Part shown: piece after piece, positions 8,138 to 17,420 of the stretch
How positions within the stretch are numbered: the first letter of the stretch is position 1
Layout of the letters: every line of letters starts with the position of its first letter
From: Salininema proteolyticum
Lineage (GTDB): Bacteria > Actinomycetota > Actinomycetes > Mycobacteriales > Micromonosporaceae
NCBI RefSeq assembly: GCF_042685645.1
Contig: NZ_JBHUNX010000001.1
Coordinates: forward strand, 3,534,001-3,598,000
Reading direction: 5' to 3'
Length of the DNA: 64,000 bases
The notes under the pieces: generated by a model
Seen by the model: the letters and a program-made list of their open reading frames with translations, nothing else
What the model was told of the DNA's origin: nothing
Database searches by the model: none
Made by a program: the position numbers and the translations under genes

Positions 8138-8377
8138 ATGGCCTCTCTTCTGGTACTCCTCACGCTGATCGTCCTCGTGGCGGTCCTCCGACTCCTGCTC
8201 ACACCGTCCACCTCCTGGGGAGCCAATCCTTACCGCTCCTTCGGACACCACAAGACGCGCAAACACGTCGGACACACCGGCGACGAGCTGCAACGACGCC
8301 GTTCCCTCGCGAGTGCGGGAAGGCCGAGCCGAGAGGACGAGATCCCTCCCGAGACCGCGGGAAAACGAGCCGCCTGA
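8138..8377 (+). CDS. small single-span membrane protein, unknown
   Basis: The 79-residue product has a hydrophobic N-terminus (LLVLLTLIVLVAVLRLLL) that can anchor it, then a charged cytoplasmic tail. The ATG at 8138 has a very strong AAAGGAGG at 8126-8133. A stable hairpin follows at 8433. I do not recognise the family. The 262 bases before it (7876-8137) hold no supported gene. Confidence 0.6.
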   Translation: MASLLVLLTLIVLVAVLRLLLTPSTSWGANPYRSFGHHKTRKHVGHTGDELQRRRSLASAGRPSREDEIPPETAGKRAA

Positions 8378-8432
8378 CGGGCGGAGCAGCTGTCAGAACC
8401 TGACGGAAGCCCACCGCTTTCGCCGTACAGGG

Positions 8433-8453
8433 CCCGGGGCCACAGGCCCCGGG
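8433..8453. terminator. hairpin between convergent genes
   Basis: A 9-bp G+C-only stem (8433-8441 with 8445-8453) with loop ACA lies between the small membrane gene and the convergent DUF4233 gene. Confidence 0.6.
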
Positions 8454-8510
8454 TTACTTCTATGCCTCTGACCGCGCCGGGACGATCGGTCCCGAACGAC
8501 GGGGACCGCG

Positions 8511-8927
8511 CTAGCGGCGAGCGGGCAGCTCCTCGCGCCGCGGCGCCTTGTACAGCAGGTTCCGCACATGCCAGCAGTAGCCCCAGACCAGCGCGAAGAC
8601 CAGCCCGGAGATGCCCAGGGCCGCGTGAACCGGCCACAGGGCCACGAGCACGACCTGCACACCCATGCCTACGGGCCAGACCCACTTCTTCCCCGACAGG
8701 CCGGTCAGCACGAAGCAGACCACCGCGAGCACGCCCAGCGCCCACATGGCGAGCCCCGGGTCGGGCAGCAGGATCTTCATCGGCACGATGCCCATGAGGA
8801 GCGCGAGCCCCTCGAGCATGAGCCCGGCGGCGGCCAGCCCCCGGGCCGCGCCCTTCGGATTGTTGAGCCCCGACCGCTCCGCGTCGGGGACGGTCTCGTT
8901 CTCTGCGGTGTTCGTCTGTTCGCTCAT
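8511..8927 (-). CDS. DUF4233 membrane protein
   Basis: This 138-residue protein has an acidic N-terminus (about 30 residues) and four hydrophobic segments: LAAAGLMLEGLALLMGIVPM, WALGVLAVVCFVLTGL, WPVGMGVQVVLVALWPV and LGISGLVFALVWGYCW. The YCWHVRNLLYK ending and position directly after folC (7-base gap) are characteristic of DUF4233 proteins in actinobacteria. Function unknown; co-expression with folate polyglutamylation is implied by the spacing. Confidence 0.85.
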   Translation of the reverse strand: MSEQTNTAENETVPDAERSGLNNPKGAARGLAAAGLMLEGLALLMGIVPMKILLPDPGLAMWALGVLAVVCFVLTGLSGKKWVWPVGMGVQVVLVALWPVHAALGISGLVFALVWGYCWHVRNLLYKAPRREELPARR

Positions 8928-8934
8928 GGCACTC

Positions 8935-10287
8935 TCAATCGCGCACCAGCAGGCGCCGGGCGTCGCTGACGGTGAAGACCGAGCCGGTGACGAGGACGCC
9001 CCCGCCCGACTCGTACGGGTCGTCGGCCTGCTCGGCCTCCTGGATGGCGGCGGCGACCGCGTCGTCCACCGCGGGGATGACGGTGACCCGCTCGGGCCCG
9101 AAGACCTCCGCGGCCTTCTCGGCCAGCGTGGCGGCCGGCATGGACCGGTCGGAGGTGGAGCGGGTGACGATGACCTCGTCCAGCACCGGGTCCAGCAGCT
9201 CCAGCATCTCGTCGACCTCCTTGTCCGCCAGCATGCCGACGACGCCGACGAGCTTGCGGAAGGAGAACTCCCGGTCGATGGCCCGCGTGGAGGCCTCCAT
9301 GCCGGCGGGATTGTGCGCGGCGTCGAGGATGACCGTCGGGTGGGAGCGGACGACCTCGAGCCGTCCGGGCGAGGTGAAGTTCTGGAAGGCCTCCTCGACG
9401 ACCTCCGCGGAGAGCGCCACCTGCTCGCCGTCCCCCAGCAGGGTCTCGACGGCGGCGATCGCCGTGGCGGCGTTCTGCGCCTGGTGCGCCCCGTGGAGCG
9501 GCAGGAAGAGGTCCTCGTAGCGCGCGGCCTTGGTCTCGATGGTCAGCTGCTGCCCGCCGACCGCCAGGTTCTGGTCGACGACCGCGTAGGAACGGCCCTC
9601 CGCGACGAGGTTCGCCCCGACCTCGTGGGCGCGGCGCAGCAGCGCGGCCATGGCCTCCCTGGGCTGGCTCGCGGTCACGAGCGTGGACCCGGGGTGGATG
9701 ATCCCGGACTTGACCTCGGCGATCTCGGCATAGGTGGAGCCGAGGAACTTGGTGTGGTCGACCGCGATGGGCGTGACCACGGCGACCTCGGCGCCGATGA
9801 CGTTGGTGGAGTCGGTCGCCCCGCCCATGCCGACCTCGACGACGCCGACGTCGACGGGGGCGTCGGCGAAGGCGGCGAAGGCCATGGCGACATTGGCGTC
9901 GAAATAGGTCAGCGACTCCTCGAACCGCTCGTCGACCATGTCGACCATGGGGGCGACCTGGGAGTAGACGTCGGCGAGGACCTCGGGGTCGATGGGCTCG
10001 CCGTTGAGGCTGATGCGCTCGGTGATGTCGTGCAGGTGCGGGGAGGTGAACCGGCCGGTCTTCAGCCCGTGCGCGATGAGCAGCTGGTCGATGAACCGGG
10101 ACGTGGAGGTCTTTCCGTTCGTGCCGGTGATGTGGATGTTGCGGTAGGACTTCTGCGGATCGCCGAGGAGGTCGAGGAGCGCGCGGATCCGCTCCATGGT
10201 GAACTCCATGCGCGAGAAGCCGCGGGCCTCCAGGGTGGCCTCGAGCGCGGCGAGGACGGCCTGCTGTTCGGGCGTGTGACGTGCCAT
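8935..10287 (-). CDS. folC: bifunctional folylpolyglutamate / dihydrofolate synthase
   Basis: A Mur-ligase-family enzyme that adds glutamate to (dihydro)folates using ATP. About 450 residues. Visible motifs: the P-loop HITGTNGKTSTSRFI (near residue 60), TSPHLHDITERI, the Mg/ATP motif VGVVEVGMGGATDSTNVI, DHTKFLG, and the C-terminal domain with ILDAAHNPAGM and VGVVGMLADKEV. ATG at 10287 has AGGTGGAG just upstream; a GTG at 10296 is an alternative. It follows valS in the usual actinobacterial valS-folC-DUF4233 order. Confidence 0.95.
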   Translation of the reverse strand: MARHTPEQQAVLAALEATLEARGFSRMEFTMERIRALLDLLGDPQKSYRNIHITGTNGKTSTSRFIDQLLIAHGLKTGRFTSPHLHDITERISLNGEPIDPEVLADVYSQVAPMVDMVDERFEESLTYFDANVAMAFAAFADAPVDVGVVEVGMGGATDSTNVIGAEVAVVTPIAVDHTKFLGSTYAEIAEVKSGIIHPGSTLVTASQPREAMAALLRRAHEVGANLVAEGRSYAVVDQNLAVGGQQLTIETKAARYEDLFLPLHGAHQAQNAATAIAAVETLLGDGEQVALSAEVVEEAFQNFTSPGRLEVVRSHPTVILDAAHNPAGMEASTRAIDREFSFRKLVGVVGMLADKEVDEMLELLDPVLDEVIVTRSTSDRSMPAATLAEKAAEVFGPERVTVIPAVDDAVAAAIQEAEQADDPYESGGGVLVTGSVFTVSDARRLLVRD

Positions 10288-10393
10288 TCTCTCCACCTTA
10301 GCGTCGGTTGACAGATCAAGGATAGTTCGGTGAGAGCGCGAAAAGGCCGATAGAGGGCGCCGCCACAGTCCGCACCGTCACCGGCGGGGTGAC

Positions 10394-10428
10394 CGAGGCC
10401 CGGCCGGTGGCTCACCGGCCGGGCCTCG
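10394..10428 (-). terminator. valS terminator or attenuating hairpin before folC
   Basis: A perfect 16-bp stem (10394-10409 with 10413-10428) with a 3-nt loop lies 14 bases downstream of the valS stop on the minus strand. It lacks a T-run, and folC follows on the same strand. Confidence 0.75.
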
Positions 10429-10441
10429 CGTCGTCGTTCTT

Positions 10442-13057
10442 CTAGCCGTTGAGGCGGTCGAGCTGCGCGGTGATCCGCACGATGTCCGCCTCGGCGGTGG
10501 CCAGGCGGCCCTTGATCTTCTCGACCACCTGCTCCGGGGCCTTGGCCAGGAAGGACTCGTTGCCGAGCTTCCCGGTGCAGCCCGTGCGCTCCTTCTCGGC
10601 CGCTTTGAGGGCCTTCTCCAGACGGGTGCGCTCGGCGGCGACGTCGATCGTGCCGGAGGTGTCGATCTCGACGCTCAGGTCGTCGGACACCTGGAGCGTC
10701 CCGGTGGCGGTGAAGTCCTCGCCCGGCCGGTCGAGCTTGGCGACCGTGCGGATCAGCGGTTCCAGGCCGGCGAGGTTCTCGCTCTCCAGGCCCGCCAGGC
10801 GCGCGGTGGCCTTCTGGTTGGGCTTGATGCCCTGGTCGGAGCGGAAGCGGCGGATCTCGGTGACGAGGTTCTGCAGCGCCGAGACCGTCTTCTCCGCCTC
10901 CTCGTCGCGGACGTTGATCGTCGGCCAGGTCGACACGGTCAGCGACCGCTCCTGGTCGCCCACGAGCGTCGTCCACAGCTCCTCGGTGATGAAGGGCATC
11001 ACCGGGTGGAAGAGGCGCAGCATGTCGTCGAAGACGTGGCCGAGCACGCGCTTGACCGTCTCGGCGCGCTCGCCGCCCTCGGCGAGCACCGGCTTCACCA
11101 GCTCGACGTACCAGTCGAAGACGTCGTCCCACGCGAAGTGGTAGAGCGTGTTCATGGCCTTGCCGTACTCGTAGTTGTCGAGGTACCGGTCGACCGAGGA
11201 GACGGTGTCCGACAGGCGCGAGAGGATCCAGCGGTCCAGGACGCCCAGCTCCCGCGGCAGCGCTCCGTCGACGTGCGCGCCGCTCATGAGGGCGAATCGC
11301 GTGCCGTTCCACAGCTTGTTGCCGAAGTTGCGGGCCAGCTCGGCCAGGTCCTCCCCGGCGTTGATGTCGCTGCCGGGCTCCACGCCGCGCGCCAGCATGA
11401 AGCGCAGGGCGTCGGCGCCGTACTTGTCGACCATCTCCAGCGGGTCGATGCCGTTGCCGGTCGACTTGGACATCTTGCGGCCCTGCTCGTCGCGCACGAG
11501 GCCGTGGAGGAAGACCTCCTTGAACGGCACCTCGCCCATGGCGTAGGTCCCGAACATCATCATGCGCACGACCCAGAAGAAGATGATGTCCTGGCCGGTG
11601 ATGAGCGTCGAGGTCGGGTAGAACTTCTCGAGCGCCTTCGTGTCGTCGGGCCAGCCGAGCGTGGAGAACGGCCACAGGCCCGAGGAGAACCACGTGTCGA
11701 GCACGTCCTCGTCCTGGACGTAGCCCTCCGGAGCGGTCTCGCCCGGTCCCACGCAGACCTCTTCGCCGTCAGGGCCGTACCAGATCGGAATGCGGTGGCC
11801 CCACCACAGCTGACGCGAGATGCACCAGTCCTGCAGGTTGTCGATCCAGGAGAAGTAGCGCTTCTCCTGCTCGGGCGGGTAGATCCTGGTGCGGCCCTCG
11901 CGCACGGCGTCGCCGGCGGACTTCGCCAACGGCTCGACCTTCACGAACCACTGCAGGCTCAGGCGCGGCTCCACGACGGTGTCGCACCGCTCGCAGTGGC
12001 CGACGGCGTGCATGTAGGGGCGCTTCTCCTCCACGATGCGGCCCTCGGCGCGCAGGGCCTCGGCGATGGCGCTGCGAGCCTCGAAGCGGTCGAGCCCCTC
12101 GAAGGGACCGTGGGCGGTGATGACGCCGCGCTCGTCCATGATCAGCGGCATGTCCAGCTTGTGGCGCTGCCCCATAGCGAAGTCGTTCGGGTCGTGCGCC
12201 GGGGTCACCTTGACCGCGCCGGTGCCGAACTCGGGGTCGACGTACTCGTCGGCCACGATCGGGATGGCACGGCCGGTCAGCGGCAGCTTCACGGTCCTGC
12301 CCACGAGGTGCTTATAACGCTCGTCCTCGGGGTGGACGGCCACGGCGGTGTCGCCGAGCATGGTCTCCAGCCGCGTGGTGGCCACGACGATCGAGTCGTC
12401 GCCCTCGCCGTAGCGCATGGAGACGAGCTCGCCGGCGTCGTCGGAGTGCTCCACCTCGATGTCGGAGAGGGCCGTCATGCAGCGCGGGCACCAGTTGATG
12501 ATGCGCTTGGCGCGGTAGATCAGGCCGTCGTCGTAGAGCTTCTTGAAGATGGTGAGCACGGCGCGCGAGAGCCCCTCGTCGAGGGTGAAGCGCTCGCGGT
12601 CCCAGTCCACGCCGTCGCCGAGGCGCTTCATCTGCGTCGAGATGCGGTCGTGGTAGGAGTCCTTCCACTGCCACACGCGGTCGATGAAGGCCTCGCGGCC
12701 GAGGTCGTGGCGGGAGGCGCCCTCCTCGTCGGCGATCTTGCGCTCCACGACGTTCTGGGTGGAGATGCCCGCGTGGTCGGTGCCCGGCAGCCACAGGGCC
12801 TCGCGGCCCCGCATGCGCTGGCGGCGGACGTGAGCGTCGATGATGGTGTGGTTGAGCGCGTGGCCCACGTGCAGCTGCCCCGTCACGTTCGGCGGGGGGA
12901 TGACGACCGAGTAGGAGTCCTTGCCGGAGTCGTCGGAGGCGGCGAAGCGGCCGTCTACTACCCACTTCGCGTAACGCCGCGACTCTACGTCGGCGGGCGT
13001 GAAGTTCTTCGCGAGAGTGGACTCGGGCCTCTGGTTCTGCTTCGCTTTCTCAGTCAC
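10442..13057 (-). CDS. valS: valyl-tRNA synthetase
   Basis: An 871-residue class I synthetase charging tRNA-Val. The signature HVGHALN (HIGH motif, in PPPNVTGQLHVGHALNHT) and KMSKSTGN are intact. The CP1 editing domain (TTRLETMLGDTAVAVHP), the WCISRQLWWGHRIP block, anticodon-binding domain and a C-terminal coiled-coil arm (ERTRLEKALKAAEKERTGCTGKLGN) are present in order. A GTG at 13057 (MTEKAKQNQRP) is chosen; the longer reading adds Arg/Pro-rich residues unlike the family. Length is normal. Confidence 0.97.
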   Translation of the reverse strand: MTEKAKQNQRPESTLAKNFTPADVESRRYAKWVVDGRFAASDDSGKDSYSVVIPPPNVTGQLHVGHALNHTIIDAHVRRQRMRGREALWLPGTDHAGISTQNVVERKIADEEGASRHDLGREAFIDRVWQWKDSYHDRISTQMKRLGDGVDWDRERFTLDEGLSRAVLTIFKKLYDDGLIYRAKRIINWCPRCMTALSDIEVEHSDDAGELVSMRYGEGDDSIVVATTRLETMLGDTAVAVHPEDERYKHLVGRTVKLPLTGRAIPIVADEYVDPEFGTGAVKVTPAHDPNDFAMGQRHKLDMPLIMDERGVITAHGPFEGLDRFEARSAIAEALRAEGRIVEEKRPYMHAVGHCERCDTVVEPRLSLQWFVKVEPLAKSAGDAVREGRTRIYPPEQEKRYFSWIDNLQDWCISRQLWWGHRIPIWYGPDGEEVCVGPGETAPEGYVQDEDVLDTWFSSGLWPFSTLGWPDDTKALEKFYPTSTLITGQDIIFFWVVRMMMFGTYAMGEVPFKEVFLHGLVRDEQGRKMSKSTGNGIDPLEMVDKYGADALRFMLARGVEPGSDINAGEDLAELARNFGNKLWNGTRFALMSGAHVDGALPRELGVLDRWILSRLSDTVSSVDRYLDNYEYGKAMNTLYHFAWDDVFDWYVELVKPVLAEGGERAETVKRVLGHVFDDMLRLFHPVMPFITEELWTTLVGDQERSLTVSTWPTINVRDEEAEKTVSALQNLVTEIRRFRSDQGIKPNQKATARLAGLESENLAGLEPLIRTVAKLDRPGEDFTATGTLQVSDDLSVEIDTSGTIDVAAERTRLEKALKAAEKERTGCTGKLGNESFLAKAPEQVVEKIKGRLATAEADIVRITAQLDRLNG

Positions 13058-13167
13058 CCGACAATCATAGCGACCTGGCGGAACGGGCCTCAACCGCGTT
13101 TGCGGCCGAGACCCGTGAGCCACAGGCGGCGCCCCGGGCGCGCCCGGAACGAATCATCCGAAAGGGA

Positions 13168-14925
13168 TCACGCGGCCTGGTCGGCCTTGTTCTTGTTCTT
13201 CTTGCCCTGGTTCTGCTTGTTCCCGCCGTCGCCCTTCTTCTGGCCGTCGTTGCGGGCGTCGCCCTTCGCCTGCTGGCGGGCCTGGGAGACGATCTTCTCC
13301 GCCTCGTCGCGGGCGGAGGCCTTGATCTCCTCGGCCTGCGCCTTCGCCGTCGACAGCAGGGCCTCGACGTCGCGGCGGCCGGTCTTGTTGGCCGAGTGCT
13401 TGATCTCGTCGGCCCTGGCCTGGGCGCGCTCGACCTTCTTCTCGGTCTCGGCCAGGTCGGCCCGGGCGCCCTTGAGGATCTCCTCGGCCTCGCGCTTCGC
13501 CTCGGCTATGATGCCCTCGGCCTCCTTGCGCCCCTCGGCGCGGATGCCCTCGGCCTTTGCCTTGGCGTCGGCGAGCTCCTTCTGGCCCTGGTTCCGGTCC
13601 GCGCGGGCGGCCTCGGAGTCGTTGCGGGCCTTCGTCTGCGCGGTCTCCAGCTCCTTGCGGGCCGTCTCGCGGGCGGTCTCGAGTTCACTGCGGGCGCGCT
13701 CGCGGTCGGAGCGGGCCTCTTCGCCGAGGTGCTCGGCCTCCCTACGGGCCTTGCCCGACAGCTTCTCGCGTTCGGCCTGCGCCTCCTCGGAGAGGCGGGC
13801 ACGCTCGGCCTCGGCCTCGGCGGCGGCCAGCTCGATCTCCTCCTCGGAGGCCTTCATGCGGCGGGCGGTCTCCTCGGAGACGGCCTTGAGGGTCTCGTCG
13901 CGCTTCTTCTCGGCCTCGGCGGCCTGGCGCTCGGCCTCGCCGCGGAGGCGCTTGGCCTCGTCGGCGGCCTCGGTGCGCATGAGGGTCGCCGCGTCGGCCG
14001 CCTCGGCGCGCAGGCGCGTGGCCTCCACGTCGGCCTCGGAGAGCTTCTGCTGGGCGACGGTCTCGGTGTCGCGCTTGTACTTCTCCATCTTCTCGACGGC
14101 CTCGGCACGCAGGTCGCGCAGCTCGTTCTCGAGTTCCTGATGGCGGTTCTCGTACTCGGCGTCGGCCTCGTCGCCGATCTTCTTGGCGCGGTCGCGGGCG
14201 TCGGCCACGGTCTTCTCGGCCTCGGCCTCCGCCTCGGACTTGAGCTGCTTGGTCTCCTCGCGGAGCTTCTCGACGTGGGCGACCAGCTGGCGGGCCTGCT
14301 CGTCGGCGGCGGCGCGCTTGTTCTCCGCCTCCTGCTCGGCCTCGGCGATCAGCTGGGCGGCCTTCGCCTTGGCGTCCTCGACCGTCTGCTGGGCGGCGCG
14401 GGCCTGCTTGTTGATCTCGGCGTCGATGATGGCGCGGCGGTCGGCCTCGGCCTTGTCGGCGGCGACGCGGCGGTTCTGGAGGCTCACCTCGAAGTCGTGG
14501 CGGGCCTTGGCGATGTCCTTGTCGGCGTCGGCGATCTTCTTCTCGGCCTCCTTGCGGAGGCTCTCGATCTCGCCGAGCGCGTTCTTCTTGATGTCCTCGG
14601 CCTGCTCCTCGGCGAGGGTGAGCATCTGCTCGATGCGGATGCCGAGATGGCGGTAGGAGGCCTTCTCCCCGGAGGCGGAACGGCGGCGCAGCTCCTGGAT
14701 CTGGCTCTGCAGCTGCTGGATGTGGGCGATGTGGTGGTCGATCTGCGCTTGGGCCTCGGCCTTGGCGGCGGCCTCGACGTCCACCTGGTACTGCATCTTC
14801 TCCAGGTGTTCGGTGACCTGCCTGCGGTCGTACCCCCACATGGCAGTGTCGAAGGCGTGCTCGACGGTCTCGTCCCCGAATTCGGCGAACAGGTTGTCGT
14901 TGCTCGCCTTGCCTTTGCGCGCCAT
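13168..14925 (-). CDS. long coiled-coil DivIVA-like cytoskeletal protein (FilP/Scy type)
   Basis: 585 residues, almost entirely helical and rich in Ala, Glu, Lys and Arg. The N-terminus carries a short DivIVA-like segment (YDRRQVTEHLEKMQYQ, about residues 33-48). Heptad and 11-residue-like repeats (EAEKxxADA, KRLRGEAERQ) extend to about residue 555, with a basic Lys/Gln/Asn/Gly tail. It resembles streptomycete filament-forming polar-growth proteins often mislabelled cellulose-binding. Beside it are a second coiled-coil gene, epimerase, thiolase and meaB, the order around filP/scy. Start ATG 14925 has AGGTAGGAAG. The precise orthologue is uncertain because its length differs from both FilP and Scy. 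Confidence 0.8.
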   Translation of the reverse strand: MARKGKASNDNLFAEFGDETVEHAFDTAMWGYDRRQVTEHLEKMQYQVDVEAAAKAEAQAQIDHHIAHIQQLQSQIQELRRRSASGEKASYRHLGIRIEQMLTLAEEQAEDIKKNALGEIESLRKEAEKKIADADKDIAKARHDFEVSLQNRRVAADKAEADRRAIIDAEINKQARAAQQTVEDAKAKAAQLIAEAEQEAENKRAAADEQARQLVAHVEKLREETKQLKSEAEAEAEKTVADARDRAKKIGDEADAEYENRHQELENELRDLRAEAVEKMEKYKRDTETVAQQKLSEADVEATRLRAEAADAATLMRTEAADEAKRLRGEAERQAAEAEKKRDETLKAVSEETARRMKASEEEIELAAAEAEAERARLSEEAQAEREKLSGKARREAEHLGEEARSDRERARSELETARETARKELETAQTKARNDSEAARADRNQGQKELADAKAKAEGIRAEGRKEAEGIIAEAKREAEEILKGARADLAETEKKVERAQARADEIKHSANKTGRRDVEALLSTAKAQAEEIKASARDEAEKIVSQARQQAKGDARNDGQKKGDGGNKQNQGKKNKNKADQAA

Positions 14926-15471
14926 CTTCCTACCTACCTCACTTGCCGGCCTGGCCGTATACCTTAAATGACGGTCTCTCGCCCGGGTGCCACATGGGCA
15001 CTCTACCGAGTATCAGGGCATTGTGCGGAGCAGAATATGAAATTCTGCCTTGAACCGGACCGGGCCGTCCCGGGCTCTTCCCCGGTCCCCGCACCAGTGC
15101 GGGATCCGGGTGCCCCGACGACCGATTCCCCAGTTCAAGGACTAAGTGGACGGCCGTCGCCCCGTCGGGTCGAGGGTACGGGGGCTCCTTATAAGGGTAG
15201 CTCATCTCCGCACGCGTGTCCGCCCCGTCATACCCGGGAGCGGAGTGGGGACCGCCGCGCCGAGCGCGGCGGGAGGGGCCGGCTCGTCACACCGGCGAAG
15301 TTATCGACAATGTGGACTGTCCTGATGCACGAGGACGGGGCCGCGGAGAACCGCGGCCCCGTGCGAACCGGGGACCGGCCCGCCGCGCAGCGATCGCTGC
15401 GGGCCTCCCTTCAGCGCCGGTGCGGCGCGGTCGGGACGGCGGGCGCGGGCCGATGTCTCAGCGTCCGGCGT
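14926..15471. other. 546-bp intergenic region with several hairpins
   Basis: No gene is supported. Serial inverted repeats lie at 15031-15047 (6 bp), 15057-15088 (8 bp) and 15088-15103 (6 bp), then the 12-bp terminator at 15335-15362. The first three would sit in a long 5' leader of the 585-residue coiled-coil gene on the minus strand. A TATAC-containing AT-rich patch near 14957-14970 is a possible promoter. Confidence 0.4.
15335..15362 (-). terminator. terminator after the second coiled-coil gene
   Basis: A perfect 12-bp G+C stem (15335-15346 with 15351-15362) with loop AGAA lies downstream of the minus-strand gene ending at 15472. Confidence 0.75.
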
Positions 15472-16695
15472 CTACTTCTTCTCGTCGGCGGCTCCGCCCG
15501 GCAGCGCCTGGCCGATGGCTCCGCCGCCCATCGCGCCGGTGAGGCGCTCGGTCAGGTCGCGCATGGTCGACTGGATCTCGTCGCGCTGCTTGGAGAGGCG
15601 CTCGACCTCTTCCTTGGCCTTGTTCGTGGCGGACTCGGCGTCGCTCTTGGCGTCCTCCAGCAGGCGCTGGGACTCCTTCTTGGCGTCGGAGACGGACTTG
15701 TCGGCCTCGCGCTTGGCCTTGGTGGTCGTCTCCTCGTAGAACTTGTCGGCCTCGGAGCGCTTCTCCTCGGCGCGGGTCTCGGCCTGGCGGGCGCGCTCCT
15801 CGGCGTCGCGGGCGCGGGCCTCGGCCTCGCTGACGAGCTTCTGGGTCTCGGCGACGGCCTTGTTGTGGCGGTCGGACTCTTCCTTCTGCGCCTTCTCCTT
15901 GCGCTCGGCGAGCTCGAGGTCGAGGGCCTGGAGGTCCTTGTCGCGCTTCTCCTTCGCCTCGGCGGAGAGCTTGGCGGCCTCGGCGCGCTTCTCCTCGGCG
16001 TCGCGGGCGGCCTTGGCGCGCAGCTGGGTGATCTCGCGGTCGGCGGTGGCGCGCAGGGTCTGAACCTCGCGCTCGACGCTGGCCTTCAGCTCGGCCACCT
16101 CGTGGCCGGTGGTCGTGCGCAGCTGCTTGGTCTCGCGCTCGGCGTCGGCCCGCAGCGTCTCGCACTCGCGGCGCGCGTTGGTGCGCAGCTCGGCGACCTC
16201 GCGCTCCACGCTGGTGCGCAACTGGGTCGCCTCGCGGTCGGCCTCCTGCTTCATATTGTCGCATTCGGACCGGGCGTTGTCGGTGATCTCGCGGGCCTCC
16301 AGGCGGGCGGCGGACAGGATGCCCTCGGTCTCGCGCTTGGCTTCGGCGCGGTGCTCGTTGGCCTGCTCCTCGGCCAGGCGGAGGATCTGCTCGACGCGGG
16401 TTCCCAAGCCCGACAGGGTGGGACGGGAGTTCTCCTCGAGCTGCTTGGTCTGCTCGGCGAGGCGCTGCTCGAGCCCCTGGATGCGCTGCTCGGCCTGGCG
16501 CAGGCGGCGCTGCCCCTCGGCCATGCGCTGCTCGACCTCTTGGCGCTGCTGCTTGGCCTGGGTCAGCTTGGTGAGGTTCTTCTGGATGTACTCGTCGACC
16601 TGGTGGCGGTCGTATCCCCGGAGTTGCACGGGAAACTCGGGAGCGGAGGCCTCGCTCTCGAAAAACGTGTTGCTGGAGGGCTGTTGCTGCGACAT
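15472..16695 (-). CDS. coiled-coil DivIVA-like cytoskeletal protein, paralogue of the neighbour
   Basis: 407 residues. An N-terminal YDRHQVDEYIQKNLTKL segment (about residues 28-44) matches a DivIVA-type polar targeting region. It then has a Gln/Arg-rich coil, a LGTRVEQILRLAEEQA block shared with the 585-residue neighbour (LGIRIEQMLTLAEEQA there), then long heptad coils (VEREVAELRTNAR repeated near residues 160-220), ending with a Gly-rich tail (GAMGGGAIGQALPGG). The shared block shows the two genes are duplicates that diverged in length. It sits next to methylmalonyl-CoA epimerase, the scy position in streptomycetes. Likely role: polar growth or cell-shape scaffold. Confidence 0.8.
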   Translation of the reverse strand: MSQQQPSSNTFFESEASAPEFPVQLRGYDRHQVDEYIQKNLTKLTQAKQQRQEVEQRMAEGQRRLRQAEQRIQGLEQRLAEQTKQLEENSRPTLSGLGTRVEQILRLAEEQANEHRAEAKRETEGILSAARLEAREITDNARSECDNMKQEADREATQLRTSVEREVAELRTNARRECETLRADAERETKQLRTTTGHEVAELKASVEREVQTLRATADREITQLRAKAARDAEEKRAEAAKLSAEAKEKRDKDLQALDLELAERKEKAQKEESDRHNKAVAETQKLVSEAEARARDAEERARQAETRAEEKRSEADKFYEETTTKAKREADKSVSDAKKESQRLLEDAKSDAESATNKAKEEVERLSKQRDEIQSTMRDLTERLTGAMGGGAIGQALPGGAADEKK

Positions 16696-16893
16696 TGCCC
16701 TATCGTTGCAGATTAATTTTCAGGAATCAACACCAAGGGTGGGGTATGTGCAGTGTTTTCGACCAAACCTCGCAACCCGAAGCCGGACAAAGCCGTGCGA
16801 ATCCGATAGTTCACCGTCCGTCAGGGCAAGGGGGTCGGCGGGACGCGTCGCGAACTGTCGCGAATCTTACTTCCGACGCGCCCCGGACGCCGT

Positions 16894-17328
16894 CTACTCC
16901 GCCGCCGGCTCAACCAATTCGAGCAGCACCCCGCCCGCGTCGCGGGGGTGGACGAAGTTGATCCGGCTGTCCGCGGTGCCGCGCTTCGGCTCGGGGAACA
17001 GCAGTTCGAGCCCCTGGGCGCGCAGCGACTCGCAGGCGGCGTCGACGTCGTCGACGGTCATGGCCATCTGCTGGAGGCCCGGGCCGCGCTTGTCGAGGAA
17101 CCGGCCGATCGGGGAGTCGGGGCGCAGCGGGGCCAGCAGCTGCAGCTGCGTCGAGCCCTCCGGCCAGGCGACCATGGCCTCCTCGACGCCCTGCTCCTCA
17201 TTGACCTCGCGGTGCACGCACCGGCCGCCGAAGCGCTCGCGATAGTCTTCCAGGGCCGCGTCTAGGTCGGTCACCGCGACGCCGACGTGGTCGATACGCC
17301 GGACTCGAAATCCGAATTCATAGGACAT
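16894..17328 (-). CDS. mce: methylmalonyl-CoA epimerase
   Basis: A 144-residue VOC protein that interconverts (R)- and (S)-methylmalonyl-CoA. Two paired beta-alpha-beta-beta-beta modules are seen: IDHVGVAVTDLDAALEDYRERFG and LQQMAMTVDDVDAACESL. Metal ligands fit His in IDHVGVAV, a glutamine in the second module (usually His), and Glu in VLLELVEP; the catalytic Glu pair region VEEAMV is present. Neighbouring thiolase and MeaB fit branched/odd-chain acyl-CoA metabolism. The usual QHIAI is LQQMAM here, so the ligand set deserves a check. Confidence 0.88.
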   Translation of the reverse strand: MSYEFGFRVRRIDHVGVAVTDLDAALEDYRERFGGRCVHREVNEEQGVEEAMVAWPEGSTQLQLLAPLRPDSPIGRFLDKRGPGLQQMAMTVDDVDAACESLRAQGLELLFPEPKRGTADSRINFVHPRDAGGVLLELVEPAAE

Positions 17329-17420
17329 ACCATAGAGGTTACCGGCAATACGACAAGCGCCTACGGCACCGGCCCCGCGGGGCGGTCGCCGCGGCGCCAG
17401 CCAAGAAACTGGAGGACACC

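Noticed and set aside
11006..14140. Long plus-strand open frame across valS and the next gene
   Set aside because: It crosses two real minus-strand genes and their intergenic terminator; no domain.
13396..14967. 523-codon open frame on the plus strand, Leu/Gly-rich
   Set aside because: It is the complement of the Glu/Ala/Lys-rich coiled-coil gene; its composition follows from G+C-rich third positions of the real frame, with no start signal or domain.
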